17,240 nt of DNA from an uncultured Oscillibacter sp. (GCA_902476875.1 CABSFC010000054.1:1-17240); one strand, 5' to 3'; positions 7,090 through 14,814 are shown, counted from the first letter of the stretch. Notes: generated by a model from the sequence alone, not told the origin. Program-made: numbers and translations.

Positions 7090-8355
7090 TTACTTCGGCA
7101 CGATCTCGCTCAAAACGGCCCGGTCCTCCCGGATATTCTCCTCCAGGAAGGTCCGCACATCCTCCTTGGTGATGGAGTCGAACACCTGGGGGAAGCGGAG
7201 GGGGTCGTAGCCGTGGAAATAGCCCTCCGTCAGAGAGACGGCGATGTTCTCAAAGGAATTCAGCCCCCGCAGGTTGGAGCCGAAAGCGGCCTTCCGCACC
7301 TGCTGGTAGAATTCCTCGTCGATGCCCTCCCGCACCAGGCGGTCCGCCTCCTTCCGGATCTCCGCCGCCACGGCCCGCGCGTCCTTGCTGTCGCCGCCGG
7401 CGTAGAGGTAGGCCGCCCCCGGCAGCATCTCAAAAGCGCCGCCGAAGCTGGTGTTGATCAGCCCCTGGTCATACAGCCGCAGGTACAGGGGGCTGGAGTC
7501 CCCCAACAGAATGTCGCAGGCCATGTCGCCCAGCATGGAAAGGCGCATATAGTCCTCCCCGTCCTCCACCGGGCGGCACTTGAAGCCCGTCAGGAACTGG
7601 GGACAGGAGACCTCCATGGCAAGGCTGGTCTCTTTTTCCGCGATGGCCTCCGGCTCGTCGCCGTAGTCCCGGGGGATGACCGCTCCGCCCTCCCGGGGCA
7701 GGATGCGCCTGGCCAGGTCCGCCACATGGATGGGGTCCACGTCCCCCACCACCGTCAAAATCATGTTGGAGGGGGTGTAGAACGCCTTGTGGCAGTCGTA
7801 CAGCGTCTCCGCCGTGATGTGGGAGATGCTCTCCACCGTCCCGGCGATGGCCGTCCGGGCGGTGGAGCGGCTGTACAGCGCCTGCATCATGCGGGTGTAG
7901 ATCTGCCAGTCGGGGTTGTCCTCGATCATGCGGATCTCCTGGCCGATGATGCCCTGCTCCTTGGCCACGCTCTCCTCCGTGAAGTACGGGATGGACACGA
8001 AGGACAGCAGGATCTCCAGGTTCTCCTCAAAGTGGTCCGTGGAGTCGAAGTAGTAGCCCGTCATGGCGTTGGAGGTGAAGGCGTTGGGCTCCGCGCCGTT
8101 CTTGGCCAGCTCCTGGAGGGCGTTGCCCTCCCTGGTGTCGAACATCTTGTGCTCCAGGTAGTGGGCGATGCCCGCCGGGGTGTCCAGCCACCTGCCGTCC
8201 AGCTGGAAGCGGGTGTCCATGCCGCCGTAGCGGGTGGCGAAAAAGGCGTACTTCTTGGCGTAGCCGGACTTGGGCACCACGCAGACCCGCAAGCCGTTGG
8301 GCAGCGTCTCCCGGTATACGGACTCGCCGATGCGCTTGTAAAAGCTCTGTTTCAT
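7090..8355 (-). CDS. M16-family zinc peptidase, catalytic type (YmfH-like)
   Basis: This 421-residue protein has the inverted zinc motif HYLEH (His65, Glu68, His69) and a distal glutamate in RMIEDNPDW (Glu145, 75 residues later), as expected for M16 peptidases. The region RTAIAGTVESISHIT and the following YTPSNMILTVVGDVD are typical of the first M16 domain; a second, non-catalytic domain follows from about residue 200. No signal peptide is seen, so it should be cytoplasmic. AAAGGAGG precedes the ATG, which overlaps the stop of the upstream M16 gene by 4 bases (ATGA). The two probably form a catalytic/non-catalytic heterodimer like YmfH/YmfF of Bacillus. The physiological substrate is not established; a peptide-processing role is inference. 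Confidence 0.9.
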   Translation of the reverse strand: MKQSFYKRIGESVYRETLPNGLRVCVVPKSGYAKKYAFFATRYGGMDTRFQLDGRWLDTPAGIAHYLEHKMFDTREGNALQELAKNGAEPNAFTSNAMTGYYFDSTDHFEENLEILLSFVSIPYFTEESVAKEQGIIGQEIRMIEDNPDWQIYTRMMQALYSRSTARTAIAGTVESISHITAETLYDCHKAFYTPSNMILTVVGDVDPIHVADLARRILPREGGAVIPRDYGDEPEAIAEKETSLAMEVSCPQFLTGFKCRPVEDGEDYMRLSMLGDMACDILLGDSSPLYLRLYDQGLINTSFGGAFEMLPGAAYLYAGGDSKDARAVAAEIRKEADRLVREGIDEEFYQQVRKAAFGSNLRGLNSFENIAVSLTEGYFHGYDPLRFPQVFDSITKEDVRTFLEENIREDRAVLSEIVPK

Positions 8356-9623
8356 GCCTCAGCCGCCTCCTTTCCCCGCAGGAAATACACCGTGTCCAGC
8401 TTCACGGTCCGCATGGCCTCGAAGATGCGCTCCGGGGTCACGTTCCGCACCTGCTCCGCCAGCAGCTCCGGCGTCTCGGACTGGCCGGTGGCCGCCTGGC
8501 CCAGGTAGAAGTTCTCCAGCTTGCCCTGGGAGTCCCCCATGGAGGCGTAGGCGTTCAGCAGGGTGCTCCTGGCCCCCTCCAGCTCCCAGTCCTCCAGCTC
8601 CCCGTTCTGGACCGCCGCCAGCTGGGCCAATATCTCGTCATAGGCCCGCTGATAGTTCTCAAACTCGATGCCGGAGGAGACGGTGATGATGCCCTTCTGC
8701 CGGTGGTAGAGAGACGAGGCGTAGTAGCACAGCGACAGCTTCTCCCGCACGTTCAGAAACAGCCTGGAGTTGCTGCTGCCGCCGAACAGGGTGTTGCCCA
8801 TCAGCAGGGCCGCCGTGTCGGCGCTGCCGCAGGAGAAGCCCATGCCCAGCTTGCCCTGGGTCACGTCCATCTCCTCCGTCACATGCAGGACCTCCTGCCG
8901 GGCAGGGTGGTCCGACCCGTGGCCGATGTCCCGGATGGCGTCCCGGGGAAGCGTGGAAAAGGCGGACAGGAGCGCCTGCTCCACCCGCCGCCGGTCGGCG
9001 CTGCCGCTGTAGAACAGCTCCAGCTGGGACGTGGCGATCAGCTGGCCGTACTGTGCGTACAGCTTTTTGGGTTGCAGCTTTTCCACGCCCTGCTCGTCCC
9101 CCAGCCGGGGGATGCCGTAGGGCTCCCCGGCGCACATCTCCCGCAGGAGCCTGGCGTCGGCGTAGTCCCGCTTGTCGTTGATCAGGCTGCGGATGGCGTC
9201 GATGAGGTTGGTCTTCTCGCTGTCAAAATAGGCGGGCACGAAGCGCCCCCGCTCCGTGGCGGGGTCGCAGATCAGCTCCCCCAGCAGGTCCGCCACCGGC
9301 TCCAGCAGCTTCTCCCCACCGGGGGCGAAGCTGTCGTCGATAAGGCTTGCCACAAAGCCCACGCACTGGTTCTCGCCCTTCTTGCGGACGGTGTATTCGA
9401 TCCGCGCGCCGTACAGCGTGTCCAGCCGGGCGGACAGGCTCCCCAGGTCCGGGCAGGACACGGTGCCCCGCCGCAGCACGGCGGGCAGCAGGGCATAGGC
9501 CGGAGCCGTCTCCTGCCGCAGGGGCGTCACGAACTGGGCGGACAGCAGGCTGGTTTTGAACTTCCGCGCCGGGAGGTATGTCAGGTACACCCCCTCGGCA
9601 AGTTTGGTCCTTGTCATCTTCAA
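8352..9623 (-). CDS. M16-family peptidase-like protein without zinc motif (YmfF-like)
   Basis: This 423-residue protein has the M16 fold pattern (RLDTLYGARIEYTVRKKGE in the first domain; MGNTLFGGSSNSRLFLNVREKLSLCYYASS in the second) but no HxxEH. The equivalent stretch reads APAYALLPAVLRRG. It is therefore probably the non-catalytic partner of the next gene, contributing the arginine/tyrosine-containing substrate-binding half seen in M16B pairs. The start is TTG 9623, with GAGGAG 8 bases upstream; ATG 9617 is a second possibility with spacing of 14. It is the first gene of the operon, about 32 bases after the predicted transcription start. No signal peptide is visible. Confidence 0.88.
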   Translation of the reverse strand: MKMTRTKLAEGVYLTYLPARKFKTSLLSAQFVTPLRQETAPAYALLPAVLRRGTVSCPDLGSLSARLDTLYGARIEYTVRKKGENQCVGFVASLIDDSFAPGGEKLLEPVADLLGELICDPATERGRFVPAYFDSEKTNLIDAIRSLINDKRDYADARLLREMCAGEPYGIPRLGDEQGVEKLQPKKLYAQYGQLIATSQLELFYSGSADRRRVEQALLSAFSTLPRDAIRDIGHGSDHPARQEVLHVTEEMDVTQGKLGMGFSCGSADTAALLMGNTLFGGSSNSRLFLNVREKLSLCYYASSLYHRQKGIITVSSGIEFENYQRAYDEILAQLAAVQNGELEDWELEGARSTLLNAYASMGDSQGKLENFYLGQAATGQSETPELLAEQVRNVTPERIFEAMRTVKLDTVYFLRGKEAAEA

Positions 9624-9661
9624 AGTCTCAGCTCCTCTTTCGTGGATTGCAATATGGAACT

Positions 9662-9690
9662 ATTATAGTATATCTCCTCCCGGAATTCAA
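9662..9690 (-). promoter_or_regulatory. Promoter of the M16-M16-lgt-folD operon
   Basis: On the minus strand TTGAAT (plus positions 9685-9690) is followed after exactly 17 bases by a consensus TATAAT (9662-9667). Transcription should begin near 9655, giving a leader of about 30 bases that contains the GAGGAG ribosome binding site. No other strong promoter is visible until the terminator at 5153-5192. Confidence 0.8.
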
Positions 9691-9760
9691 TCATACAAAT
9701 TCGGAAGCCTTTTGGCGGAAATGTCCCTCCTCTCCGCGACACGGCGCACAGACGCTCTCC

Positions 9761-9792
9761 AAAAAAAAGCAGAGACGGCCGACAGCCGTCCC
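9761..9792 (-). terminator. Terminator of the DUF819-dipeptidase operon
   Basis: Read on the minus strand, GGGACGGC (9785-9792) pairs with GCCGTCTC (9772-9779, one G-T pair) around a five-base loop. After a short GC spacer comes a run of eight T (9761-9768). It lies about 65 bases downstream of the dipeptidase stop and just before the promoter of the next minus-strand operon. Confidence 0.85.
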
Positions 9793-9858
9793 CGCAGCCA
9801 TATTCCAGCGATCCGCACCGGCGGAGCAGGTCTCCGCGTCTTCACGCGCCACCCTTTT

Positions 9859-10818
9859 TCACGCCAGCACCCGCAGGAAATTCTCCCGGGCAATCATCTC
9901 CCGCTCCCGCTCATTCATTCCCAGCTCCTCCAGCCAGTAGAACAGGTTCCCGATGTGGGCGCAGCTCTCCAGCCCCTCGGCCCCCTCGTTGCCCGGACCA
10001 AAGAACTCGCAGAAGTCAAACCCGCAGGCCACATGCTCCACGCCCATGACCTCCGCCATGTGGGCGGCATGGAGGGCCAGCGTCTTCGCCGTCCGCAGGG
10101 CCGGGTCGGCGTGGACAAAGGCGTGGTGCACGTTCAGCCCCACCACGCCGCCGGTGTCCCGGATGGCCCGGAGCTGGTCGTCGCTGAGGTTCCGCCGGAC
10201 GTCGCACAGGGCGCGGCAGTTGGAGTGGGAGGCGATGACCGGCCCTCGGGCCAGCTTCATCACATCCCAAAAGCCCCCGTCGTTCAGGTGGGATACATCC
10301 ACCACCATCCCCAGCTCCCGCATCCGCCGGACGGCCCGCCAGCCCGCCTGGGTCAGCCCCTTCCCAGGGTCGCCTCCGGCTCCGGTGGCAAGGGCGTTTT
10401 CCTCGTTCCAGGTCAGCATACCGACCCGGGCGCCGAAAGCGTGGTAGCGGTCGATGCCGGCCGTGTCCTCCCCGATGGCGGCCATGCCCTCCACGGCGAG
10501 AAATGCGTACAGCTTCCCCGCCGCCCGGGCCTGTTCCGCCTCCCGGGCGGTACGGACCACGGCCAGCCAGGGGCACTCCGCGATCTCCGCCCGGGCGCAG
10601 TCCATCATGATCCGCGTCCGGTCTCCGGCGGTCTCCGCCCCCGGCGCCTCCCGCCAGAAGGTCCCGCCGCCCGCGCTGGTCCAGAGGGCCAGCGCCAGCC
10701 CCTCGACTCCGCCGGCCCGCAGACGGCCCAGGTGTCGCCGCTCCAGCACATGGTCCTCCCCCGCCAGCCGCCGGCGGGTCACATCGTACAGCAGATCGGA
10801 ATGTCCGTCAAATACCAT
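9859..10818 (-). CDS. Membrane dipeptidase-family (M19) metallopeptidase
   Basis: M19 enzymes are binuclear zinc dipeptidases acting on L-L and often L-D dipeptides. The metal ligands are visible in order: His6 and Asp8 (DGHSD), Glu110 (AVEG), His177 (VDVSHL), His198 (ASHSN), with substrate-side Asp268 (CGFDF). Spacing agrees with renal dipeptidase. The 319-residue length is usual for Bacillota members, and no signal peptide is seen, so it should act in the cytoplasm. The ATG has only a weak, distant ribosome binding site (GGAG about 13 bases upstream), which may mean translational coupling to the DUF819 gene 35 bases upstream. The pairing suggests that it hydrolyses a peptide that its neighbour transports; this is inference. 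Confidence 0.92.
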   Translation of the reverse strand: MVFDGHSDLLYDVTRRRLAGEDHVLERRHLGRLRAGGVEGLALALWTSAGGGTFWREAPGAETAGDRTRIMMDCARAEIAECPWLAVVRTAREAEQARAAGKLYAFLAVEGMAAIGEDTAGIDRYHAFGARVGMLTWNEENALATGAGGDPGKGLTQAGWRAVRRMRELGMVVDVSHLNDGGFWDVMKLARGPVIASHSNCRALCDVRRNLSDDQLRAIRDTGGVVGLNVHHAFVHADPALRTAKTLALHAAHMAEVMGVEHVACGFDFCEFFGPGNEGAEGLESCAHIGNLFYWLEELGMNEREREMIARENFLRVLA

Positions 10819-10853
10819 AAAATTCCCGCTTCTCCATTCCTGATTCCCCGCGG

Positions 10854-12095
10854 TCAGGTGCCCAGCGCGCCGCCCACCAGAATCCCCAGATACGTGCCGA
10901 TGACATACCCGAAGGTCCCCACCAGCATGACCGGCCCCACCAGGGCGCTCCAGCCCTGGGAGATGGCCATGCCCGCGGCGGTGGTGGGCCCGCCGATGTT
11001 GGCGTTGGAGGCCAGGATGATGTCCTCCAGGTCAAAGCGCAGCAGCTTGCCGCCCACAAAGCAGAACAGCATGTTCACCACCACCATGATGCCGGTGAAA
11101 GCCAGCAGCAGCGGCGTCTCGTGGATGATTTTGGAGATGGACGCCGGGACGCCGATGACGAACAGGAACAGGTAGATCAGATACGTCCCGATCTCCTGGG
11201 CGCCGCTGAGCCGCGCCACCCGCTTCTCCCCCCAGGTGGCGCAGGCCATCGCCACGGTGGTAATCCATACATATTCACTTCCGAAGAAGGTATGCAGCAT
11301 GTGCAGCGCCACGCCGGTATCGGGAATCAGCCCGCCGATCAGCGCCGCCGCCAGCTTCGCGACGAACACCACCGCCACGGCATAGGCGAAGTCCATGGCG
11401 ATGTCCTTCAGGGAGATGTCCTTCCGGCTCCAGTAGGCCGCCGCCTGGGTCTGCGCGCCCTTCAAATCGCCGCTTTTCGCCACGGCGTCGATGTGGGGGT
11501 GGGTGAAGTGGGCGCGGAAGAACTTCATGCCCGCGAACAGCAGCAGGGCGAAGAAGTACAGCGCCATCAGCAGGTTGTCCGCCACGGTGGCCGCGCCGGC
11601 GATCTCCCCCGCGTCGAACTGGTCCGCCAGGGCGGCGAAGTTGACGCCGCCGCCGATATACGACCCGGTCATCATGGCCGCCACGGCCTCCAGGCCGGGG
11701 ATGTGGTCGTGCAGCAGGGCGTAGGCGATAAAGGCCCCCGCCACGGTCCCGGCGGCGCCGATGAGGAAGATGACCATCATCCGCCCGGTCTCCTTCCAGA
11801 TCTTCTTCATGTTGCACTGGAGAAGCAGCAGCGGGATGCCCAGAGGCACCGCGTAGCCCCAGACGATGTCGTCGTACAGCACACAGCTGGTGGGGATGAC
11901 GCTGAGATTGGACGCCGCCAGGGCGATCAGCAGCGCGATGATGGCCCCGGAGATCTTGGACGCCCACACAAACCGCTGCTCCAGCCAGATGGCAAGGGCC
12001 ACGGACAGCACCAGCAGCGCCAGCAGCGCCCAGGTGTCGTCGGCGGCGATCAGGCTCTCCCGCCCCAGCTTCTCCAGAAAAAAGCTCGCAAACAT
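10854..12095 (-). CDS. DUF819 family integral membrane protein, probable secondary transporter
   Basis: This 413-residue protein has about ten or more hydrophobic segments and matches the DUF819 (YjcL-like) family. The start at 12095 is chosen because GGGAGGAG lies 6 bases before this ATG; an in-frame extension to 12203 has no ribosome binding site and lacks membrane character. Two similar glycine-rich motifs, GSYIGGGVNF (144-153) and NANIGGPTTA (364-373), lie one in each half. They resemble the paired broken-helix crossings of inverted-repeat Na+/solute carriers. A hydrophilic loop (about 195-230) divides the halves. The substrate is unknown; its operon partner is an M19 dipeptidase, so a peptide or amino acid is a reasonable guess. 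I believe DUF819 falls within the CPA/AT transporter clan, but this should be confirmed by profile search. Confidence 0.88.
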   Translation of the reverse strand: MFASFFLEKLGRESLIAADDTWALLALLVLSVALAIWLEQRFVWASKISGAIIALLIALAASNLSVIPTSCVLYDDIVWGYAVPLGIPLLLLQCNMKKIWKETGRMMVIFLIGAAGTVAGAFIAYALLHDHIPGLEAVAAMMTGSYIGGGVNFAALADQFDAGEIAGAATVADNLLMALYFFALLLFAGMKFFRAHFTHPHIDAVAKSGDLKGAQTQAAAYWSRKDISLKDIAMDFAYAVAVVFVAKLAAALIGGLIPDTGVALHMLHTFFGSEYVWITTVAMACATWGEKRVARLSGAQEIGTYLIYLFLFVIGVPASISKIIHETPLLLAFTGIMVVVNMLFCFVGGKLLRFDLEDIILASNANIGGPTTAAGMAISQGWSALVGPVMLVGTFGYVIGTYLGILVGGALGT

Positions 12096-12149
12096 AGGGT
12101 CTCCTCCCATTCTCTCATGCACAGCCGCCCAAAGCGCGGCTTTTGTTCC

Positions 12150-12179
12150 AGTATAAGCCCTCCCCGCCTCCCCGCGCAA
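12150..12179 (-). promoter_or_regulatory. Candidate promoter of the DUF819-dipeptidase operon
   Basis: On the minus strand TTGCGC (plus 12174-12179) is followed by 18 bases and TATACT (12150-12155). Downstream, a GC-rich inverted repeat (AGCCGC at 12123-12128 with GCGGCT at 12136-12141) would fall in the leader. The -35 match is moderate, so this is a candidate only. Confidence 0.45.
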
Positions 12180-12288
12180 GCCCGGACCGCAAATCCCGCA
12201 CAAAGCGGCAGATTTTGCGCAGGTTTTGCAGTCTTCGCGGAACGCTGAAATTTTTTTTGCTTTCCCCCTGTTTCTTTCATTTTTTCCC

Positions 12289-12317
12289 TTGACTTTTTTC
12301 CGGGAATCCTGTAAACT
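12289..12317 (+). promoter_or_regulatory. Promoter of ylxM-ffh(-rpsP-khpA)
   Basis: TTGACT (12289-12294) and TAAACT (12312-12317) are spaced by 17 bases, close to sigma-A consensus. The start should be near 12324. It is divergent from the DUF819 promoter, about 110 bases away. The segment between contains AT-rich T-tracts and no gene. Confidence 0.75.
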
Positions 12318-12326
12318 ATTTACCGT

Positions 12327-12348
12327 TGTAAAGGCTTAAAACTTTACA
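12327..12348 (+). promoter_or_regulatory. Inverted repeat at the start of the ylxM leader
   Basis: TGTAAAG (12327-12333) and CTTTACA (12342-12348) are perfect 7-base complements around an 8-base AT-rich loop. They lie directly after the predicted transcription start and 15 bases before the ylxM ATG. They could be a transcript-end hairpin or a repressor operator. Confidence 0.4.
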
Positions 12349-12363
12349 GAAAGGGGCGGGCCC

Positions 12364-12729
12364 ATGAAAAATCAGACCTACCGCATGACGATGCTCTTCG
12401 ATTTTTACGGGGAACTCCTGACCCAGCGGCAGCGGGAATTCTTTGATCTCTATTACAACGAGGACCTGTCCCTGGCGGAGATCGCGGAAAACGCGGGCAT
12501 CTCCCGGCAGGGCGTCCGGGACGTCATCGTCCGGGCCGAGGCCGCCATGCAGGAGATCGAGGACAAGACCGGCATCATCAGGCGCTTCGAGGCCCAGCGC
12601 CCCCACCTGGACGCCATCGCCTCCGCCGCCTCTGAGATCAAGACCGTCAACTACCGTCAGTATGAGAACGCCCGGCTGACCGAGCTGGCGGACCTCATCC
12701 TTGCGGAAAGCAGCGCCTTAAAGGAATAA
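12364..12729 (+). CDS. ylxM: YlxM-type SRP-associated helix-turn-helix protein (UPF0122)
   Basis: YlxM is a small protein encoded with ffh in Bacillota and thought to associate with or modulate the signal recognition particle. The 121 residues include a sigma-70 region 4-like helix-turn-helix: LTQRQREFFDLYYNEDLS followed by LAEIAENAGISRQGVRDVIVRAE (about residues 18-60). The C-terminal part is helical and charged (MQEIEDKTGIIRRFE). The ribosome binding site is AAAGGGG. It ends 3 bases before ffh, and its last codons contain the ffh ribosome binding site AAAGGA, so the two are coupled. Length and neighbour are as expected for the family. Confidence 0.92.
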   Translation: MKNQTYRMTMLFDFYGELLTQRQREFFDLYYNEDLSLAEIAENAGISRQGVRDVIVRAEAAMQEIEDKTGIIRRFEAQRPHLDAIASAASEIKTVNYRQYENARLTELADLILAESSALKE

Positions 12730-12732
12730 GTC

Positions 12733-14097
12733 ATGGCTTTTGAAGGACTCTCTGAAAAACTGAATGCGACGTTCAAGCGCCTGCGGGGCAAGGGCCGCCT
12801 GACGGAAAACGACGTCCGGGAGGCCATGCGGGAGGTCCGTCTAGCCCTGCTGGAGGCCGACGTGGGCTACAAGGTGGTCAAGGACTTCGTGGCCACCGTC
12901 ACGGAGCGGGCCATCGGCTCCGACGTGCTGGACAGCCTGACCCCGGCCCAGCAGGTCATCAAGATCGTCAACGAGGAGCTGACGAACCTGATGGGCGGCG
13001 GCGCCGCCAGGCTGACCATGGCCAACAACGGCCCCACGGTCGTCATGATGGTGGGCCTCCAGGGCGCCGGCAAGACCACCACCACCGCAAAGCTTGCGGG
13101 ATTGATGCGGAAGCAGTACACCAAGCGCCCCCTGCTTGCCGCCTGCGACGTGTACCGCCCCGCCGCCATTGAGCAGCTGAAGGTCGTCGGCGGACAGCTG
13201 GACCTGCCGGTGTTCGAGCAGGGCCAGGGCGACCCCGTGAAAATCGCGGAAGCCGCCATCCGCCACGCCAAAGACCACGGCAGCGACATGGTGTTTCTGG
13301 ACACCGCCGGCCGCCTCCACGTGGACGAGGAGCTGATGGACGAGCTGAAGCGGATGAAAGCCGCCGTCCATCCCAACGAGATTTTGCTGGTGGTGGACGC
13401 CATGACCGGCCAGGACGCGGTGAACGCCGCCAGCGCCTTTGACGAGGCCCTGGGCATCGACGGCGTGGTGCTGACCAAGCTGGACGGCGACGCCCGAGGC
13501 GGCGCGGCCCTGTCCATCCGGGCCTCCACCGGCAAGCCCATCAAGTTCGTGGGCACCGGCGAGAAGCTGGACATGATCGAGCCCTTCCACCCGGACCGCA
13601 TGGCCTCCCGCATCTTAGGCATGGGCGACATGCTGTCCTTCATTGAAAAGGCCCAGGCCACCTACGACGAAAAGCAGGCCGCCAAGCTGGAGGAAAAGCT
13701 CAGGAAGAACCGCTTCACCCTCCAGGACTACTATGACCAGCTCCAGCAGCTGCGTGGCATGGGCGATCTGAGCCAGCTGGCCGGGATGATGCCGGGGCAG
13801 CTGGGCAGGCAGCTCCAGGGTGCCAGCATCGACGAGAAGGCCATGGCCCATACGGAGGCCATCATCCTCTCCATGACCCCCCTGGAGCGGGAGAATCCCC
13901 AGATTCTGAACGCCAGCCGCAAAAAGCGCATCGCCGCCGGCTGCGGCCTGGAGGTGGTGGACGTCAACCGCCTGCTGAAGCAGTTCGAAATGATGCAGCA
14001 GCTGACGAAGCAGATGTCCAAGGGCCGGATGCCCGGTATGATGGGCGGCATGGGCGGCCGGATGCACGGCTTCGGCCGCAAAAAGCGGTTCAAGTAA
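12733..14097 (+). CDS. ffh: Signal recognition particle protein Ffh
   Basis: Ffh is the GTPase of the SRP. It binds 4.5S/6S RNA and hydrophobic signal sequences on ribosomes and docks to FtsY at the membrane. The 454 residues show an N domain (1-90), then the G domain with G1 GLQGAGKT (108-115), DVYRPAA (139-145), DTAGR (190-194) and TKLDGDARGG (248-257). The methionine-rich M domain begins near 325 and ends in MSKGRMPGMMGGMGGRMHGF and a basic tail. All GTPase motifs are intact. It lies 3 bases after ylxM; rpsP follows after 103 bases, with no clear terminator between, so it may be co-transcribed onward. Confidence 0.98.
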   Translation: MAFEGLSEKLNATFKRLRGKGRLTENDVREAMREVRLALLEADVGYKVVKDFVATVTERAIGSDVLDSLTPAQQVIKIVNEELTNLMGGGAARLTMANNGPTVVMMVGLQGAGKTTTTAKLAGLMRKQYTKRPLLAACDVYRPAAIEQLKVVGGQLDLPVFEQGQGDPVKIAEAAIRHAKDHGSDMVFLDTAGRLHVDEELMDELKRMKAAVHPNEILLVVDAMTGQDAVNAASAFDEALGIDGVVLTKLDGDARGGAALSIRASTGKPIKFVGTGEKLDMIEPFHPDRMASRILGMGDMLSFIEKAQATYDEKQAAKLEEKLRKNRFTLQDYYDQLQQLRGMGDLSQLAGMMPGQLGRQLQGASIDEKAMAHTEAIILSMTPLERENPQILNASRKKRIAAGCGLEVVDVNRLLKQFEMMQQLTKQMSKGRMPGMMGGMGGRMHGFGRKKRFK

Positions 14098-14105
14098 CGC
14101 CCGTA

Positions 14106-14125
14106 AGCGTGGATGGCTCCGCGCT
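14106..14125 (+). promoter_or_regulatory. Short stem-loop in the ffh-rpsP gap
   Basis: AGCGTGG (14106-14112) pairs with CCGCGCT (14119-14125) with one G-T pair and a 6-base loop. No U-tract follows, so it is not a standard terminator. The rest of the gap (14126-14190) is AT-rich and ends with the rpsP ribosome binding site. It may be a processing or attenuation structure. Confidence 0.25.
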
Positions 14126-14200
14126 TCACACCTGATGGGATATAAGTGCTCTCGCATTTATAGATATAAACATTTTTTACAACATTTTGGAGGTACAATC

Positions 14201-14440
14201 ATGGTTAAGATCAGACTGCGCCGCATGGGCGCCAAGAAGGCCCCCTTCTACCGCGTTGTGGTGGCTGACTCCCGCTTCCCCCGGGATGGCCGCTTCATCG
14301 AGGAGATCGGCACCTACAATCCCTGCGTCTCCCCCGCCGAGATCAAGATCGACACGGACCGCGCTCAGGCCTGGATCAAGTCCGGCGCCCAGCCCACCGA
14401 TACCGTCAGAGCTCTGCTGAAAAAAGTGGAAGTCCTCTGA
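14201..14440 (+). CDS. rpsP: 30S ribosomal protein S16
   Basis: S16 is an early-assembly protein of the small subunit that binds the 5' domain of 16S rRNA. The 79 residues start MVKIRLRRMGAKKAPFYRVVVADSR, which is the family hallmark, and include RFIEEIGTYNP. The ATG at 14201 has GGAGGT 7 bases upstream and begins exactly at the conserved N terminus; the open frame extends further upstream, but that part is not conserved. khpA follows after 15 bases. Confidence 0.98.
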   Translation: MVKIRLRRMGAKKAPFYRVVVADSRFPRDGRFIEEIGTYNPCVSPAEIKIDTDRAQAWIKSGAQPTDTVRALLKKVEVL

Positions 14441-14455
14441 TCCGGAGGGCAGAGC

Positions 14456-14686
14456 ATGAAGGACTTGCTGCTCTACATCGCCAGGAACCTCGTGGACGAC
14501 CCTGACGCGGTCTCCGTTACGGAGATCCAGGGCGACCAGGAGCTGACGTTGGAGCTGCGCGTCGCCCCCGACGACATGGGCAAGGTCATTGGCCGTCAGG
14601 GCCGCATCGCAAAGGAGATCCGGACCGTGGTCCGCTCCTACGCCCAGCGCACCGGCGTAAAGGTTTCTGTGGATATCGTAGACTGA
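14456..14686 (+). CDS. khpA: RNA-binding KH-domain protein KhpA
   Basis: This 76-residue protein is a single KH domain with the GRQG loop at residues 46-49 in DMGKVIGRQGRIAKEIRT. KhpA (YlqC) partners with KhpB/Jag in Gram-positive bacteria and binds many transcripts, affecting cell division and elongation. Its place directly after rpsP is conserved in Bacillota. GGAGG lies 8 bases before the ATG. A strong terminator begins two bases after its stop, so here the ribosomal operon is cut before rimM. Confidence 0.95.
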   Translation: MKDLLLYIARNLVDDPDAVSVTEIQGDQELTLELRVAPDDMGKVIGRQGRIAKEIRTVVRSYAQRTGVKVSVDIVD

Positions 14687-14687
14687 A

Positions 14688-14719
14688 AAAAGGTCCCAGC
14701 CGCATGGCTGGGACCTTTT
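14688..14719 (+). terminator. Terminator after khpA
   Basis: A perfect 14-bp stem AAAAGGTCCCAGCC (14688-14701) and GGCTGGGACCTTTT (14706-14719) closes a GCAT loop and ends in a T run. It begins immediately after the khpA stop and separates rpsP-khpA from rimM-trmD. Confidence 0.92.
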
Positions 14720-14814
14720 ACTCTTTCTCATTTATCGCTCCGGCAGCCGGATGCTCTCCAGCGGGCTCCGGGCCGCAGTCCTCCCCGTTCCCGGCGGCAT
14801 GGCAAATCCCCCTC

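Noticed and set aside
7213..9668. Long plus-strand frames opposite the two M16 genes
   Set aside because: Shadows of the M16 pair; no ribosome binding site or recognisable domain.
10808..10837. Nine-codon minus-strand frame (MEKREFYGI) overlapping the dipeptidase start
   Set aside because: It could couple translation, but its own ribosome binding site is poor and so short a frame is expected by chance.
12187..12231. Imperfect repeats of TTTTGC/GCAAA type between the divergent promoters
   Set aside because: Pairing is broken by mismatches and the direct repeats are short; not strong enough to call an operator.
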